Below the pieces are notes generated by a model. The model ran no database searches. It saw only the letters and a list, made by a program, of their open reading frames with translations, and was not told the origin of the DNA. A stretch of 64,000 nt of DNA from Arenibacterium halophilum. GTDB taxonomy: Bacteria; Pseudomonadota; Alphaproteobacteria; Rhodobacterales; Rhodobacteraceae. A program made the position numbers and the translations under genes. This document shows positions 17,081 through 25,476 of this stretch, piece by piece (the first letter of the stretch is position 1; every line of letters begins with the position of its first letter). The DNA lies in NCBI RefSeq assembly GCF_005938225.1, contig NZ_VCPC01000001.1, forward strand, positions 1,113,116 through 1,177,115, written 5' to 3'.

Positions 17081-17758
17081 CTATTCCGTCAGCACACCTG
17101 CGGCCAGCAGTTCGGCACGGTAGGGCCGCCACATGTCAGCCTGCGGCGTGCGCAGCGTTTCGATTGCAAAGCCCGGGTCCACCCCACGCGACACGATGTA
17201 GGTCAGGTGAGCGTAGATTTCTTCCTGCGTATCCAGGTACATCCACGCCGCGAAATCCCACGGTGTCTGCCACCCCTGCCCCGGCGCTTCGCGGTCGTAA
17301 TAGGTGGCGATATTCTCGGCCGACCAGAAAATCTGGTGAAACCCGATCCGCGATCCGCGCGACATGCTGCGCCGCGCCCCGGCCAGGAAGATCGTGACGC
17401 AAGAGCTGTCGCAGTCGCCGTGCACATGGGTGTCGAGTTCGAAATCGATCACGATATCGCTGATCTGCGATGCGGCATAGACCTCGCCTCCGGCCGAGTT
17501 CAGCTGCAGGGTGGTGATCGGGTCGGGGCCGCGCAGAAGCTCCAGCAGGCGGTCGATATCGTCGCTGACGATGCCGGTCATCTCGTCCGGGCCGGGGGTT
17601 TCGGTGTTGTAGATGAGCGTCTCGCCTTCCAGGCGCAATTTGCCGTCGGGGTGCACTTGGCCCGCCCCGGCACCCGGCTCTGCGCCCTGCGTCGTAGGCT
17701 GTGCCAAGGCGATACCCGCCGCGAAACACCAGAGTACCGTCAGCCACATACGGAACAT
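17081..17758 (-). CDS. Secreted ClpP/crotonase-fold protein of unknown function
   Basis: 225 residues. The signal peptide (residues 1-19, ending GIALA-Q) is followed by a domain resembling ClpP-type serine hydrolases: LNSAGGEVYAASQISDIV (about 86-104, like the ClpP S-P-G-G strand), GDCDSSCVTIFLAGA (114-128, candidate nucleophile Ser118 or Ser119) and IGFHQIF (candidate His141). It would act in the periplasm. No ATPase partner is visible nearby. Similar predicted periplasmic proteins are common in Rhodobacterales but I know of no assigned role. The start at 17758 has a perfect AGGAGG 5 bases upstream. It lies between metK and trmB. Confidence 0.65.
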   Translation of the reverse strand: MFRMWLTVLWCFAAGIALAQPTTQGAEPGAGAGQVHPDGKLRLEGETLIYNTETPGPDEMTGIVSDDIDRLLELLRGPDPITTLQLNSAGGEVYAASQISDIVIDFELDTHVHGDCDSSCVTIFLAGARRSMSRGSRIGFHQIFWSAENIATYYDREAPGQGWQTPWDFAAWMYLDTQEEIYAHLTYIVSRGVDPGFAIETLRTPQADMWRPYRAELLAAGVLTE

Positions 17759-17899
17759 CGCTCCTCCTGCCGTTGTGACGCCTGGCGCCGTTCTTGCCTG
17801 TGTCAGCCTTGGAGTGTCCGACAGGGCAGTTGCCGATACATGCCATGCGTGGTGGCGGCGGAAAAGGGCGAATGCAGGACGGCGCAAGACCCGAAATGC

Positions 17900-17932
17900 A
17901 AAACGCCCGGCCGTTTGCGGGCCGGGCGTTTC
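17900..17932 (-). terminator. Rho-independent terminator after metK
   Basis: Minus-strand stem AAACGCCCGGCC / GGCCGGGCGTTT with a short loop, ending in TTTTGC. It begins about 22 bases past the metK stop. Confidence 0.85.
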
Positions 17933-17954
17933 ACAAAGGTCTGCCCGATCCGGC

Positions 17955-19136
17955 TCAGACGGCGTTTTGCAGCGCCTCGACCAGATCGGTGCGTTCCCAG
18001 CTGAACCCGCCGTCGGCTTCGGGCGCACGACCAAAGTGGCCATAAGCCGCAGTACGCTGGTAGATCGGCTTGTTCAGTTGCAGGTGCTCGCGGATGCCGC
18101 GCGGGGTCAGGCTCATGACTTTGCGGATCGCCTTTTCAATGGCGGCCGGGGGCACTTCGCCGGTGTCGTGCGTATTGGCATAGATCGACAGCGGTTCGCT
18201 CACGCCAATCGCATAGCTCAGCTGGATCGTGCATTTGTCGGCCATGCCTGCGGCGACGACGTTCTTCGCCAGATACCGAGCCGCATAGGCGGCCGAGCGG
18301 TCGACCTTGGTCGGATCCTTGCCGGAAAACGCACCGCCGCCGTGGGGCGCCGCGCCGCCGTAGGTGTCGACGATGATCTTGCGCCCGGTCAGGCCGGCAT
18401 CGCCATCGGGGCCGCCGATCACGAACTTGCCGGTCGGGTTCACGTGCCAGATGGTGTCATCGGTCAGCCAGCCTTCGGGCAGGACTTCGTGGAAATAGGG
18501 GGCGACGATGGCGCGGATGTCCTCCGAAGTCAGGCTTTCGTCCAGGTGCTGCGTCGAGAGCACCAGCGAATGGATGCCGACCGGCTTGCCATCGCGGTAG
18601 ATCACCGAAAGCTGGCTTTTGGCATCTGGGCCAAGTGCCGGTTCGGTGCCATTCTTGCGCACCTCGGCCAAGCGGCGCAGGATCGCGTGGCTGTACTGGA
18701 TCGGCGCGGGCATCAGCGCCTCGGTTTCATTTGTGGCGAAGCCGAACATGATGCCCTGGTCGCCGGCGCCTTCGTCCTTGTTTTCGGCCGCATTCACGCC
18801 TTGGGCGATATGGGCGGACTGTTCGTGCAGAAGGTTGGTGATTTCACAGGTTTTCCAATGAAACTTGTCCTGCTCGTAGCCGATATCGCGGATGCATTCG
18901 CGGGCGATGCCCTCGATCCGGCCCATGTAATCGTGCAGCTTGTCCTGATCGGACAGGCCCACTTCGCCCCCGATCACCACGCGATTAGTGGTGGCGAAAG
19001 TCTCGGCAGCAACGCGGGCTTCGGCCTCTTCGCTCAGGAAGGCGTCAAGCACGGCATCCGAGATGCGGTCGCAGACCTTGTCGGGGTGGCCCTCGGACAC
19101 GGATTCCGAGGTGAAGATATAGTTCTTGCGGGCCAT
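17955..19136 (-). CDS. metK: S-adenosylmethionine synthetase
   Basis: 393 residues. It makes SAM from methionine and ATP. Motifs are [23 protein letters not shown] near the N-terminus, [14 protein letters not shown], and [22 protein letters not shown]. Start ATG at 19136. The leader carries a predicted SAM/SAH riboswitch whose pseudoknot includes the GGAG ribosome-binding site, so translation should fall when SAM is plentiful. A promoter overlaps the end of lnt, and a strong terminator follows: an independent unit. Confidence 0.97.
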   Translation of the reverse strand: MARKNYIFTSESVSEGHPDKVCDRISDAVLDAFLSEEAEARVAAETFATTNRVVIGGEVGLSDQDKLHDYMGRIEGIARECIRDIGYEQDKFHWKTCEITNLLHEQSAHIAQGVNAAENKDEGAGDQGIMFGFATNETEALMPAPIQYSHAILRRLAEVRKNGTEPALGPDAKSQLSVIYRDGKPVGIHSLVLSTQHLDESLTSEDIRAIVAPYFHEVLPEGWLTDDTIWHVNPTGKFVIGGPDGDAGLTGRKIIVDTYGGAAPHGGGAFSGKDPTKVDRSAAYAARYLAKNVVAAGMADKCTIQLSYAIGVSEPLSIYANTHDTGEVPPAAIEKAIRKVMSLTPRGIREHLQLNKPIYQRTAAYGHFGRAPEADGGFSWERTDLVEALQNAV

Positions 19137-19142
19137 TGAAAG

Positions 19143-19188
19143 CGCTCCATTGAATGTAAAACACCACGCCAGGAAGCCGTTGTGATGC
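19143..19188 (-). promoter_or_regulatory. SAM/SAH riboswitch in front of metK
   Basis: On the metK strand, a 7-bp stem pairs GCAUCAC (19182-19188) with GUGGUGU (19161-19167) and encloses the loop AACGGCUUCCUGGC. A linker then leads to UGGAGC (19144-19149). The loop CUUCC can pair with GGAG to form a pseudoknot that hides the ribosome-binding site, which lies 8 bases before the metK ATG. The conserved blocks CAACGGCUUCCUGGCGUG and UGGAGC are those of the SAM/SAH riboswitch class known from Rhodobacterales metK leaders. Confidence 0.9.
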
Positions 19189-19197
19189 AATTCGACC

Positions 19198-19226
19198 GGG
19201 TTACGCCCTGTCTGCGCTTTGGTCAA
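19198..19226 (-). promoter_or_regulatory. Candidate metK promoter overlapping the lnt stop codon
   Basis: Minus strand: TTGACC (19221-19226), a 17-base spacer and TAACCC (19198-19203). The predicted start near 19191 falls at the 5' edge of the riboswitch, which supports the assignment. Confidence 0.55.
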
Positions 19227-20719
19227 GCCGCGCGGGGGCGGCGCAGGCGCGCAGCTGCGAAATTCGTCAACGCCAGAAAAAGCAACAGCAGAACCGGCAC
19301 ATCGCCCATGCGGGAATAGAGCGTCGGCGGCAGCGGCGCGGGCAGTTCGGCATCCACATACCCTGCCTGCCCCAGCGGCAGAGAGGCGCGGATCCGCCCC
19401 AGCGGGTCGATCATGGCCGACACGCCGGTATTGGCCGCGCGGACCATCGGGATACCCTGTTCAATCGCCCGCATCCGCGCCTGCGCGAGGTGCTGATACG
19501 GGCCCGACCATGTGCCGAACCACGCGTCATTGGTGATTTGCAGCAGGAAGTCCGGGCGTTCCGGCGCGGCGGCCACATCGCGTGGAAACACCGCTTCGTA
19601 GCAGATCAGCGGCAGCGCGCGGCCCAGATCGCCGAAATCCACCAGCTGCGGCCCCGGCCCCGCCGCCATGTCGCCCGGCATTACCTGCGCAAGCGCGCGC
19701 AAGCCAAATTCCGGGAGGTAGCGGCGCAGGGGTACATATTCGCCAAAGGGAACAAGGTGGTGCTTGTCATACACCTCTGTCAGTTGGCCGCTTTCGTCGA
19801 GCCGCAGCAGGCTGTTGAAATACTCCTGCCCATTGCCGTGCACCGTGCCCACGGCAACCTGCGCACCGCCCGCCGCCTGCCCTACGGCCGCCAGCGGATC
19901 GTCCACCACGGGGATGAAGCCGGGCAGAGACGCCTCGGGCCAGACCACAAGATCGGGGCGCGGTTCTGCAGAGGTATAGTCGATCTGACGATTGAAAAAG
20001 ATCGGCATGAAGGCCGGATCCCACTTCTGATGCTGCGGGGCGTTGGGCTGCACCAGCCGCACGATCTGGCCAGTGCCGGTCGTGGCGACAGGCCCGGCAA
20101 AGCGCAGAAGCTGCGTGATGACGGCAATCAACATGAACGGCAACACGCCCTTGGCCCACCTCGGCGCGCTCAACGTCAGGCCCAGCGGCAGCGCGGCCGC
20201 GAATGTCAGCAGGGTCAACCCCTCGGGGCCGATATAGGCCAGCCATCGATCCGCCGGGGTGCCGACCCAGATTTGCGCAGGTGCCGCCCATGGAAACCCC
20301 GTCAGCACCCAGCCGCGCGCCATCTCGGCCAGGGTCCATGTGACGATCAGAGCCGCCACGCGCGGCACCGGGCGGTCCGACAGACGCGCGGCCATCCAGA
20401 AGGCCGCGCCCCAGAACAGCGCCAAGCCTCCCGCCATGAAGATCAGCGCAAAGGGCGCCATCCAGCCATGGCGCGCGACATCCACCAGAAACGGCTCGAC
20501 AATCCAGGCAAGCGCCAAGGCGAAATACCCGGTTCCAAAAGCCCAGCCGCACAGTGCCGCGCCGCGCCACGTTGTGCCCAGCGCCACGGGCACCAGCGCC
20601 AGCGCGATCACCGTTGCGATCGGATACCCGAATGGCGCCAGCCCCAGCGCACCAACGGCACCCAGCACCGCGCAGGCAAGGGCGCGCCCCGCCAGGCGCA
20701 GGCGGCTGTCGCCGGTCAT
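19223..20719 (-). CDS. lnt: Apolipoprotein N-acyltransferase
   Basis: 498 residues. It adds the third acyl chain to lipoproteins in the inner membrane. The N-terminal half has several membrane helices; the C-terminal half is a nitrilase-type domain with the E-K-C triad visible as VVWPEAS (Glu), [14 protein letters not shown] (Lys) and [10 protein letters not shown] (Cys). [14 protein letters not shown] follows. Start at 20719, 4 bases after the corC-like stop, so the two are co-transcribed. The open frame upstream to 20842 lies inside corC. Confidence 0.95.
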   Translation of the reverse strand: MTGDSRLRLAGRALACAVLGAVGALGLAPFGYPIATVIALALVPVALGTTWRGAALCGWAFGTGYFALALAWIVEPFLVDVARHGWMAPFALIFMAGGLALFWGAAFWMAARLSDRPVPRVAALIVTWTLAEMARGWVLTGFPWAAPAQIWVGTPADRWLAYIGPEGLTLLTFAAALPLGLTLSAPRWAKGVLPFMLIAVITQLLRFAGPVATTGTGQIVRLVQPNAPQHQKWDPAFMPIFFNRQIDYTSAEPRPDLVVWPEASLPGFIPVVDDPLAAVGQAAGGAQVAVGTVHGNGQEYFNSLLRLDESGQLTEVYDKHHLVPFGEYVPLRRYLPEFGLRALAQVMPGDMAAGPGPQLVDFGDLGRALPLICYEAVFPRDVAAAPERPDFLLQITNDAWFGTWSGPYQHLAQARMRAIEQGIPMVRAANTGVSAMIDPLGRIRASLPLGQAGYVDAELPAPLPPTLYSRMGDVPVLLLLFLALTNFAAARLRRPRAA

Positions 20720-20723
20720 CGAG

Positions 20724-21614
20724 TCATTCGGCTGGGCCGACCAGCCGCACCCGCAACCGCTTGATACGCCGGGGATCGGCGTCGACCACTTCGAATTCAG
20801 GCCCATCGGGGTGGGCCACGACCTCGCCCCTTGTGGGCACACGGCCCGACAGCATGAAGACCAGCCCGCCCAGCGTGTCGATCTCTTCCTCGTCGACCTC
20901 GTCGTGGTCGGTCAGCGAGCGGCCGATTTCGGCCTCGAAATCCTCAAGCGGGGTTTTGGCCAGCGCAATGTACTGGCCGGGCTTTTCCTTGACCCAGCTT
21001 TTGTCTTCGTCGATGTCGTGTTCGTCTTCGATCTCGCCCACGACCTGTTCGATCAGATCCTCGATCGTGACCAGCCCGTCGACCCCGCCGTATTCGTCGA
21101 TCACCAGCGCCATATGGCGGCGCTCGGCCTGCATCTTGGTCAGCAGCACGCCAATCGGCATCGAAGGCGGTACATACAGCAACGGACGCAGCAGCGTAGA
21201 AATGTCGAACTCGTCAGAGCCGCCGTTGAACCCATGATTCAGCGCGAAATCCTTCAGGTGGATCATTCCCACAGGCGTATCCAACGTGCCGTCGTAGACA
21301 GGCACGCGGGTCATCCCGCTGTCGCGGAACACGTCAACCAGATCGGATTTGCTGATGGTCGATGGAACGGCCGTGATTTCAGCGGTGGGAACCGCCACAT
21401 CCTCCACCCGCATACGCCGCAGGTTGGCAAGCCCACGCGGCGCGTCGCGCCGGTTGGCACCGTCGTCCTCAACCTCCTCTACCGGAGTAAGAGCCTCGAT
21501 GATCCGGCCGAAAAATCCTGACCGTTCCTCGGGCTGCGATTCGGCGCTATCTGTGGCGCTGGACTGCGAAAGCGCGCTTTGCGCTGCGCTAGATCCGTCT
21601 TCCGTGTCGTTCAT
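20724..21614 (-). CDS. CBS-domain CorC/HlyC-family protein
   Basis: 296 residues. An N-terminal low-complexity Ser/Ala/Glu region is followed by two CBS domains (about 70-195; RVPVYDGTLDTPVGMIHLKD and HMALVIDEYGGVDGLVTIEDLIEQVVGEIEDEHD) and a C-terminal CorC/HlyC FAD-like domain (about 210-290). Members act with metal transport or bind adenosyl nucleotides; the true function is unsure. It sits between ybeY and lnt, the standard neighbourhood (phoH-ybeY-corC-lnt). Confidence 0.88.
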   Translation of the reverse strand: MNDTEDGSSAAQSALSQSSATDSAESQPEERSGFFGRIIEALTPVEEVEDDGANRRDAPRGLANLRRMRVEDVAVPTAEITAVPSTISKSDLVDVFRDSGMTRVPVYDGTLDTPVGMIHLKDFALNHGFNGGSDEFDISTLLRPLLYVPPSMPIGVLLTKMQAERRHMALVIDEYGGVDGLVTIEDLIEQVVGEIEDEHDIDEDKSWVKEKPGQYIALAKTPLEDFEAEIGRSLTDHDEVDEEEIDTLGGLVFMLSGRVPTRGEVVAHPDGPEFEVVDADPRRIKRLRVRLVGPAE

Positions 21615-21662
21615 CTGTCCTTTTCCGATAATGCATGGCGCGGCCGCGCCGGGGGCATCCGA

Positions 21663-22172
21663 TCAGCTATATGGGTCCGCGATGCCCATTCTGCCAAGTA
21701 TAATCGTCTCGATACCTTCCATCAACGTGGCATCCGCGTCACGGATGTGGTCGTAGCCCAAAAGATGTAACACCCCGTGAACCGTCAGATGGGTCACATG
21801 ATCGGCCACGGATTTGCCTGCCTCCTGCGCCTCGCGCGCGCAGGTGTCCCATGCCAACGCGATATCGCCCAGTTCGGTTTCACCGGTCGGATCCGGCTCG
21901 GGCAAATCGGGGGTGTCGCCATCATCTTCGGCGGCCAGATCCTGCGCGGGCCAGCTGAGCACGTTCGTCGGCACCGGCTTGCCCCGGAATTCGGTATTCA
22001 GGCGGGCGATTTCCGCGTCATCCGTCGCGAGAACCGCGATCACGCAGCCTTCGGGTGCAATCCCGAGGTGCGCCAGAACAGCCTGCCCGGCCGCTTCGAC
22101 CAGCGGTTCAAGCGCCAGCGCGTTCCACTGGCGGGATTCGATGCGGGTATCGGTAACCCTTACGTCAGTCAT
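21663..22172 (-). CDS. ybeY: Endoribonuclease YbeY (rRNA maturation factor)
   Basis: 169 residues. It processes 16S rRNA 3' ends and is a zinc metalloprotein. The signature HGVLHLLGYDHIRD (H-G-x-L-H-L-x-G-Y-D-H) is intact, preceded by LNTEFRGKPVPTNVLSWP and GDIALAWDT. The ATG at 22172 is chosen over the in-frame GTG at 22181 because GTGAGG there serves as its ribosome-binding site. Normally follows phoH; here a plus-strand gene lies between. Confidence 0.93.
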   Translation of the reverse strand: MTDVRVTDTRIESRQWNALALEPLVEAAGQAVLAHLGIAPEGCVIAVLATDDAEIARLNTEFRGKPVPTNVLSWPAQDLAAEDDGDTPDLPEPDPTGETELGDIALAWDTCAREAQEAGKSVADHVTHLTVHGVLHLLGYDHIRDADATLMEGIETIILGRMGIADPYS

Positions 22173-22385
22173 ATGCCTCACACCTTACACGTGCACCGGA
22201 AATCTGGCTCACAACCCAGAAACAGAAACGATCTCGCTCATCCAGCCACACTGTTTCCTGCGACGGAGTTCTGCCCAATTTTTGCCCCCAAAATGCTTGC
22301 ATTTCGACAGGCCCGACTTCCCAGCCGTATCGAGCCCGCATACCGTGGCGTCACTTAAAATTTGAGTGATCAGGGAAGTGTCACA

Positions 22386-23162
22386 ATGAAAAAGTTTTTA
22401 CTAGGTACTGCGCTGGCCGTTATCATGCCAGTTGCAGCAGTTGCTGCACCCGTGTCCGTTGATCTGAGCGGCTGGCAGGCCGACGGATGGAAAAACTCCA
22501 GCAGCCATAACTGGCAAGTTCAGGGAAGTGGAAACGACAGCGTTTTCCAATCGGTGAACGGTCAGCCCACTGCCTTCTTCAAGGATGGTGAGAACGCACA
22601 GGGCACGGCGCTGGCTGGCACAATCAAGGTTGAAACCACAGGCGACGATGATTTCATCGGCTTCGTGCTTGGGTATCAGGACGGCGAATTGAACAGCTCA
22701 TCGGCCGACTTCTGGCTGATCGACTGGAAGCAGGGCGATCAGAGCCCCGCCGTTGACGGGCTGTCGCTGAGCCACGTCAGCGGCAATGTCGTGGTTGGCG
22801 GCGATCCGTTCTGGAACCACTCCGGACCGGTCAGCGAAGTCCAGCGCGCCGCAACGCTTGGCTCGACCGGCTGGGCGGACAACACAACCTATTCGTTCGA
22901 GCTGACCTTCACCAAGGATTTGATCGAGGTCTACGTCGATAGCGTTTTGCAGATCAGCTACTCCAGCCTCATGCATGGCTCGCAGTTCACCGACGGGTCT
23001 TTCGGGTTCTATAACTATTCGCAAGGCAGCGTTCGCTATGCGGGCATCACCGAAGAGGTTCTGCCACCTACCCCGGGTGCAGTGCCGCTGCCTGCCTCGG
23101 CCCCCCTTTTGCTGGCCGGGTTTGGCGCATTTGCCGCGATACGCCGCCGCCGCAAAAGCTAA
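22386..23162 (+). CDS. VPLPA-CTERM sorting-signal protein with thrombospondin C-terminal-like domain
   Basis: 258 residues. Signal peptide (1-21), a beta-rich domain (about 25-225) with DDDFIGFVLGYQDG and ADFWLIDWKQGDQ, which resembles the lectin-like thrombospondin C-terminal fold, and a C-terminal VPLPASAPLLLAGFGAFAA helix with RRRRKS tail (about 233-258). That tail is the VPLPA-CTERM signal, a PEP-CTERM variant read by exosortase-type enzymes in Rhodobacterales, pointing to surface or matrix export. The leader is AT-richer than neighbours. Inserted on the plus strand between ybeY and phoH. No exosortase gene is in this window. Confidence 0.8.
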   Translation: MKKFLLGTALAVIMPVAAVAAPVSVDLSGWQADGWKNSSSHNWQVQGSGNDSVFQSVNGQPTAFFKDGENAQGTALAGTIKVETTGDDDFIGFVLGYQDGELNSSSADFWLIDWKQGDQSPAVDGLSLSHVSGNVVVGGDPFWNHSGPVSEVQRAATLGSTGWADNTTYSFELTFTKDLIEVYVDSVLQISYSSLMHGSQFTDGSFGFYNYSQGSVRYAGITEEVLPPTPGAVPLPASAPLLLAGFGAFAAIRRRRKS

Positions 23163-23183
23163 GCGCCGCGAACTGAGCAAAGG

Positions 23184-23211
23184 AGCGCCGGGCCATGCGC
23201 CCGGCGTTTTT
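23184..23211 (+). terminator. Rho-independent terminator after the VPLPA-CTERM gene
   Basis: An 8-bp stem CGCCGGGC / GCCCGGCG with a short loop, then TTTTT. It lies between two convergent genes and may also slow transcription from phoH. Confidence 0.85.
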
Positions 23212-23213
23212 CG

Positions 23214-24251
23214 TTACACTTTCGCGTCGGCCTCGTAGGCCTCGATGATGGCGGCGACCAGCGGGTGACGCACGACATCCTTCGACGTGAAATAGCTGAA
23301 GGAAATCTTCGGGATCGACTTCAGCAGCCGTTCCGCATCGGCCAGCCCCGAGGACACGCCGCGCGGCAAGTCGATCTGGGTGCGGTCGCCTGTGATCACC
23401 ATGCGCGAGCCTTCGCCAAGACGGGTCAGGAACATCTTCATCTGCATGGTGGTGGCGTTCTGCGCCTCGTCCAGCACAACAAAGGCGCGACTGAGGGTCC
23501 GGCCCCGCATGAAGGCCAGCGGCGCGATTTCGATCTGTTTTTCCTCGATCAGCTTGGCCAGCTGCTTGCCCGGCAGGAAATCGTTCAGCGCGTCGTATAA
23601 CGGCTGCATGTACGGGTCGACCTTGTCTTTCATATCGCCCGGCAGATAGCCCAGCTTTTCGCCCGCCTCGACCGCGGGGCGTGACAGGATGATCCGGTCG
23701 ACCTGCCCCGAGATGAACATGCTGACGCCCACGGCCACGGCCAGATAGGTCTTGCCCGTGCCCGCCGGACCAATGCCAAAGGCCAGTTCGTTTTCGAACA
23801 GCGATTGCACATAGGCCTTCTGCGCGTCGGTGCGCGGCTCGACTGTTTTCTTGCGCGTCTTGATCTCGAACTTGCCGCCCCGGAACATTTCCAGCTGGTC
23901 GCCTTCGGGCACCGCGCGTCCGGCGCCCATGCGCAATTCGCGGTCAATGTCGCCAGGCGTCACCTCGCGCCCGGCCTCAAGTCGCGCGTAAAGCGCGCGC
24001 AGCACCTCTGCCGCGCGGTCCTGCGCCGATCCGAACATCGCAAGCTGGTTGCCCCGGTGCACGATCTGCACGCCAAGCGCGTCTTCGATGATGGCGAGGT
24101 TTCGGGAATGTTCGCCGCACAGGTCCACCATCAGGCGGTTGTCGGGAAATTCGATCAGCACCTCTTGGGGTGCGGTGGGGTGCGGTGGGGTCAGCTCGCC
24201 AATGGCCAATCCGCTCTCCTGCTGCTTCGATGTCTGGGTCAAGCTTGCCAA
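23214..24251 (-). CDS. phoH: PhoH-like ATPase
   Basis: 345 residues. An N-terminal KH-like region (about 30-120) is followed by a P-loop ATPase domain with GPAGTGKTYLAV (Walker A), VVLDEAQNAT (Walker B) and GDRTQIDLP. PhoH/YbeZ proteins work with YbeY in RNA metabolism. The first ATG at 24251 is taken; other starts up to about residue 30 are possible because the N-terminus is not conserved. The N-terminal codons include a short direct repeat (about 24169-24190) encoding a Pro/His/Thr stretch. Confidence 0.92.
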   Translation of the reverse strand: MASLTQTSKQQESGLAIGELTPPHPTAPQEVLIEFPDNRLMVDLCGEHSRNLAIIEDALGVQIVHRGNQLAMFGSAQDRAAEVLRALYARLEAGREVTPGDIDRELRMGAGRAVPEGDQLEMFRGGKFEIKTRKKTVEPRTDAQKAYVQSLFENELAFGIGPAGTGKTYLAVAVGVSMFISGQVDRIILSRPAVEAGEKLGYLPGDMKDKVDPYMQPLYDALNDFLPGKQLAKLIEEKQIEIAPLAFMRGRTLSRAFVVLDEAQNATTMQMKMFLTRLGEGSRMVITGDRTQIDLPRGVSSGLADAERLLKSIPKISFSYFTSKDVVRHPLVAAIIEAYEADAKV

Positions 24252-24365
24252 CCCAGCCCGCCCCGCGCAAGCGCGCCGCGATCAATTTTGCGGAACTGAT
24301 ACAATTTTTGCGCCCGCCCCTACGCTCACGCCCGAAATTGGGCGGTTCTTCGCCGGGCAAAGGGA

Positions 24366-24394
24366 AGCGGCCGCCCGACGCTGGGGCGGCCGCT
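24366..24394 (-). terminator. Terminator-like perfect hairpin after the small lipoprotein gene
   Basis: An 11-bp perfect stem AGCGGCCGCCC / GGGCGGCCGCT with a 7-base loop, followed on the minus strand by TTCCCTTTG. Weak T-run, but position fits the end of the OmpA/lipoprotein pair. Confidence 0.6.
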
Positions 24395-24408
24395 GTCACC
24401 GGAAATGC

Positions 24409-24708
24409 TTAGATCGGGTCGGGGATGGAACTACCCGACTTGAACGGACCAATCGCCGTATTCGGCGGCGCGATGCCCGAGCAGACAGGTTTGCCATTGG
24501 GATCAAGCCGCTGGCTCAGATAGCCCTCGAGCCCGTCGTCGATGATCCAGTGGTCGCAGCCATTCGGATCGACCCAGATTCCCGCCTGCAACAGGCCAAG
24601 GTTTTTCGAATCGATCCCCCGGTCCAGCGTCATGTCGCCCATAGTGTCGGTGCAGCCCGCAAAGGTGGCCAAAGCGGCGCCGACGGCGATGATCTTTGTG
24701 ATACGCAT
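24409..24708 (-). CDS. Small lipoprotein with IWVDP-GC-HW domain
   Basis: 99 residues. The lipobox ATFAGC places the lipidated cysteine at Cys19. Residues 44-76 (beginning IWVDPNGCDHWIIDDGLEGY, with Cys51 and Cys76) are clearly related to residues 47-79 of the adjacent upstream OmpA-family protein, including the same 25-residue spacing of the two cysteines. I know no name for this domain. The two genes are 10 bases apart and co-transcribed; a shared surface or periplasmic role is likely. Confidence 0.65.
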   Translation of the reverse strand: MRITKIIAVGAALATFAGCTDTMGDMTLDRGIDSKNLGLLQAGIWVDPNGCDHWIIDDGLEGYLSQRLDPNGKPVCSGIAPPNTAIGPFKSGSSIPDPI

Positions 24709-24718
24709 AACCCGGCCC

Positions 24719-25297
24719 CTATTGCAGACAGACGATTTCGACACGACGGTTCAGCGCCATGCCGCGCCCCGTATCATTGCTGGCGCGGGGCTGGCGTTCG
24801 CCATAGCCGCGCACGTCAAGGATACGCGCGCCCGCCGACTGACCTACGCGGGCCACCGCGTTGGCGCGGCGCTGGCTGAGGGCCATGTTGTATTCGTCCG
24901 AAGCGCGGCTGTCGGTGTGCCCCGTGATAATGAACCCCGACCGGGCGGTCGCCGTGGCAAAGAAATTGCGCAGCCGCTCCTGCCCTTCGCGGCTGATCGT
25001 CGCCTTGTCGGTGGCAAAGAACTGGTCGGTCGGCATCACGCCGCACACCTTGCCGCGCCGGCACACCGGGCGCCCGTCGCGGGTGACATGAGGCGTCATG
25101 TAACCCTCGGCCCCATCGTCCATCACCCAGTGTTCGCAGCCATCCGGATCAACCCAGATCGACGGCACATAACGTTCGCTGCGCATTTCACCGCTGTTCT
25201 GCGCCGCTGCGGCACCTCCGGCAACAGTCAGGGCCAGTGCAACGGCCCCCGCAATCGCCTGTCTCAACTTCTGTTTCGACACACCAATCTTCCTCAT
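24719..25297 (-). CDS. OmpA-family peptidoglycan-binding protein with N-terminal IWVDP-GC-HW domain
   Basis: 192 residues. Signal peptide (1-32), then the IWVDPDGCEHWVMDDGAEGY cassette (47-79, Cys54 and Cys79), then an OmpA-like domain (about 90-192) with the peptidoglycan-binding pattern GHTDSRASDEYNMALSQRRANAV and GYGERQP, ending NRRVEIVC. It would anchor to diaminopimelate in the cell wall. The start at 25297 gives a complete signal peptide; the in-frame extension to 25348 is unlikely. The downstream lipoprotein repeats the cassette. Confidence 0.8.
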   Translation of the reverse strand: MRKIGVSKQKLRQAIAGAVALALTVAGGAAAAQNSGEMRSERYVPSIWVDPDGCEHWVMDDGAEGYMTPHVTRDGRPVCRRGKVCGVMPTDQFFATDKATISREGQERLRNFFATATARSGFIITGHTDSRASDEYNMALSQRRANAVARVGQSAGARILDVRGYGERQPRASNDTGRGMALNRRVEIVCLQ

Positions 25298-25476
25298 GAA
25301 CAATCCCCACCAAAACCGGCGGGGCACCCGCCGAGTCTCGCGGCTCATGAAGGAATATAATCCAATTCAGGGAAAAGTTGCGGCATTTTTGCGGCAACGC
25401 GGCCTGCAACCCAGGATTCAGGAAACAATTCAAACCTCTAGGTCAAATTGTTTCACAACGGTGGATGGCTTTCGGG

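Noticed and set aside
24169..24190. Short direct repeat GTGCGGTGGG twice in the phoH start region
   Set aside because: It lies in the coding sequence and only encodes a Pro/His/Thr stretch; too short to call a repeat feature.
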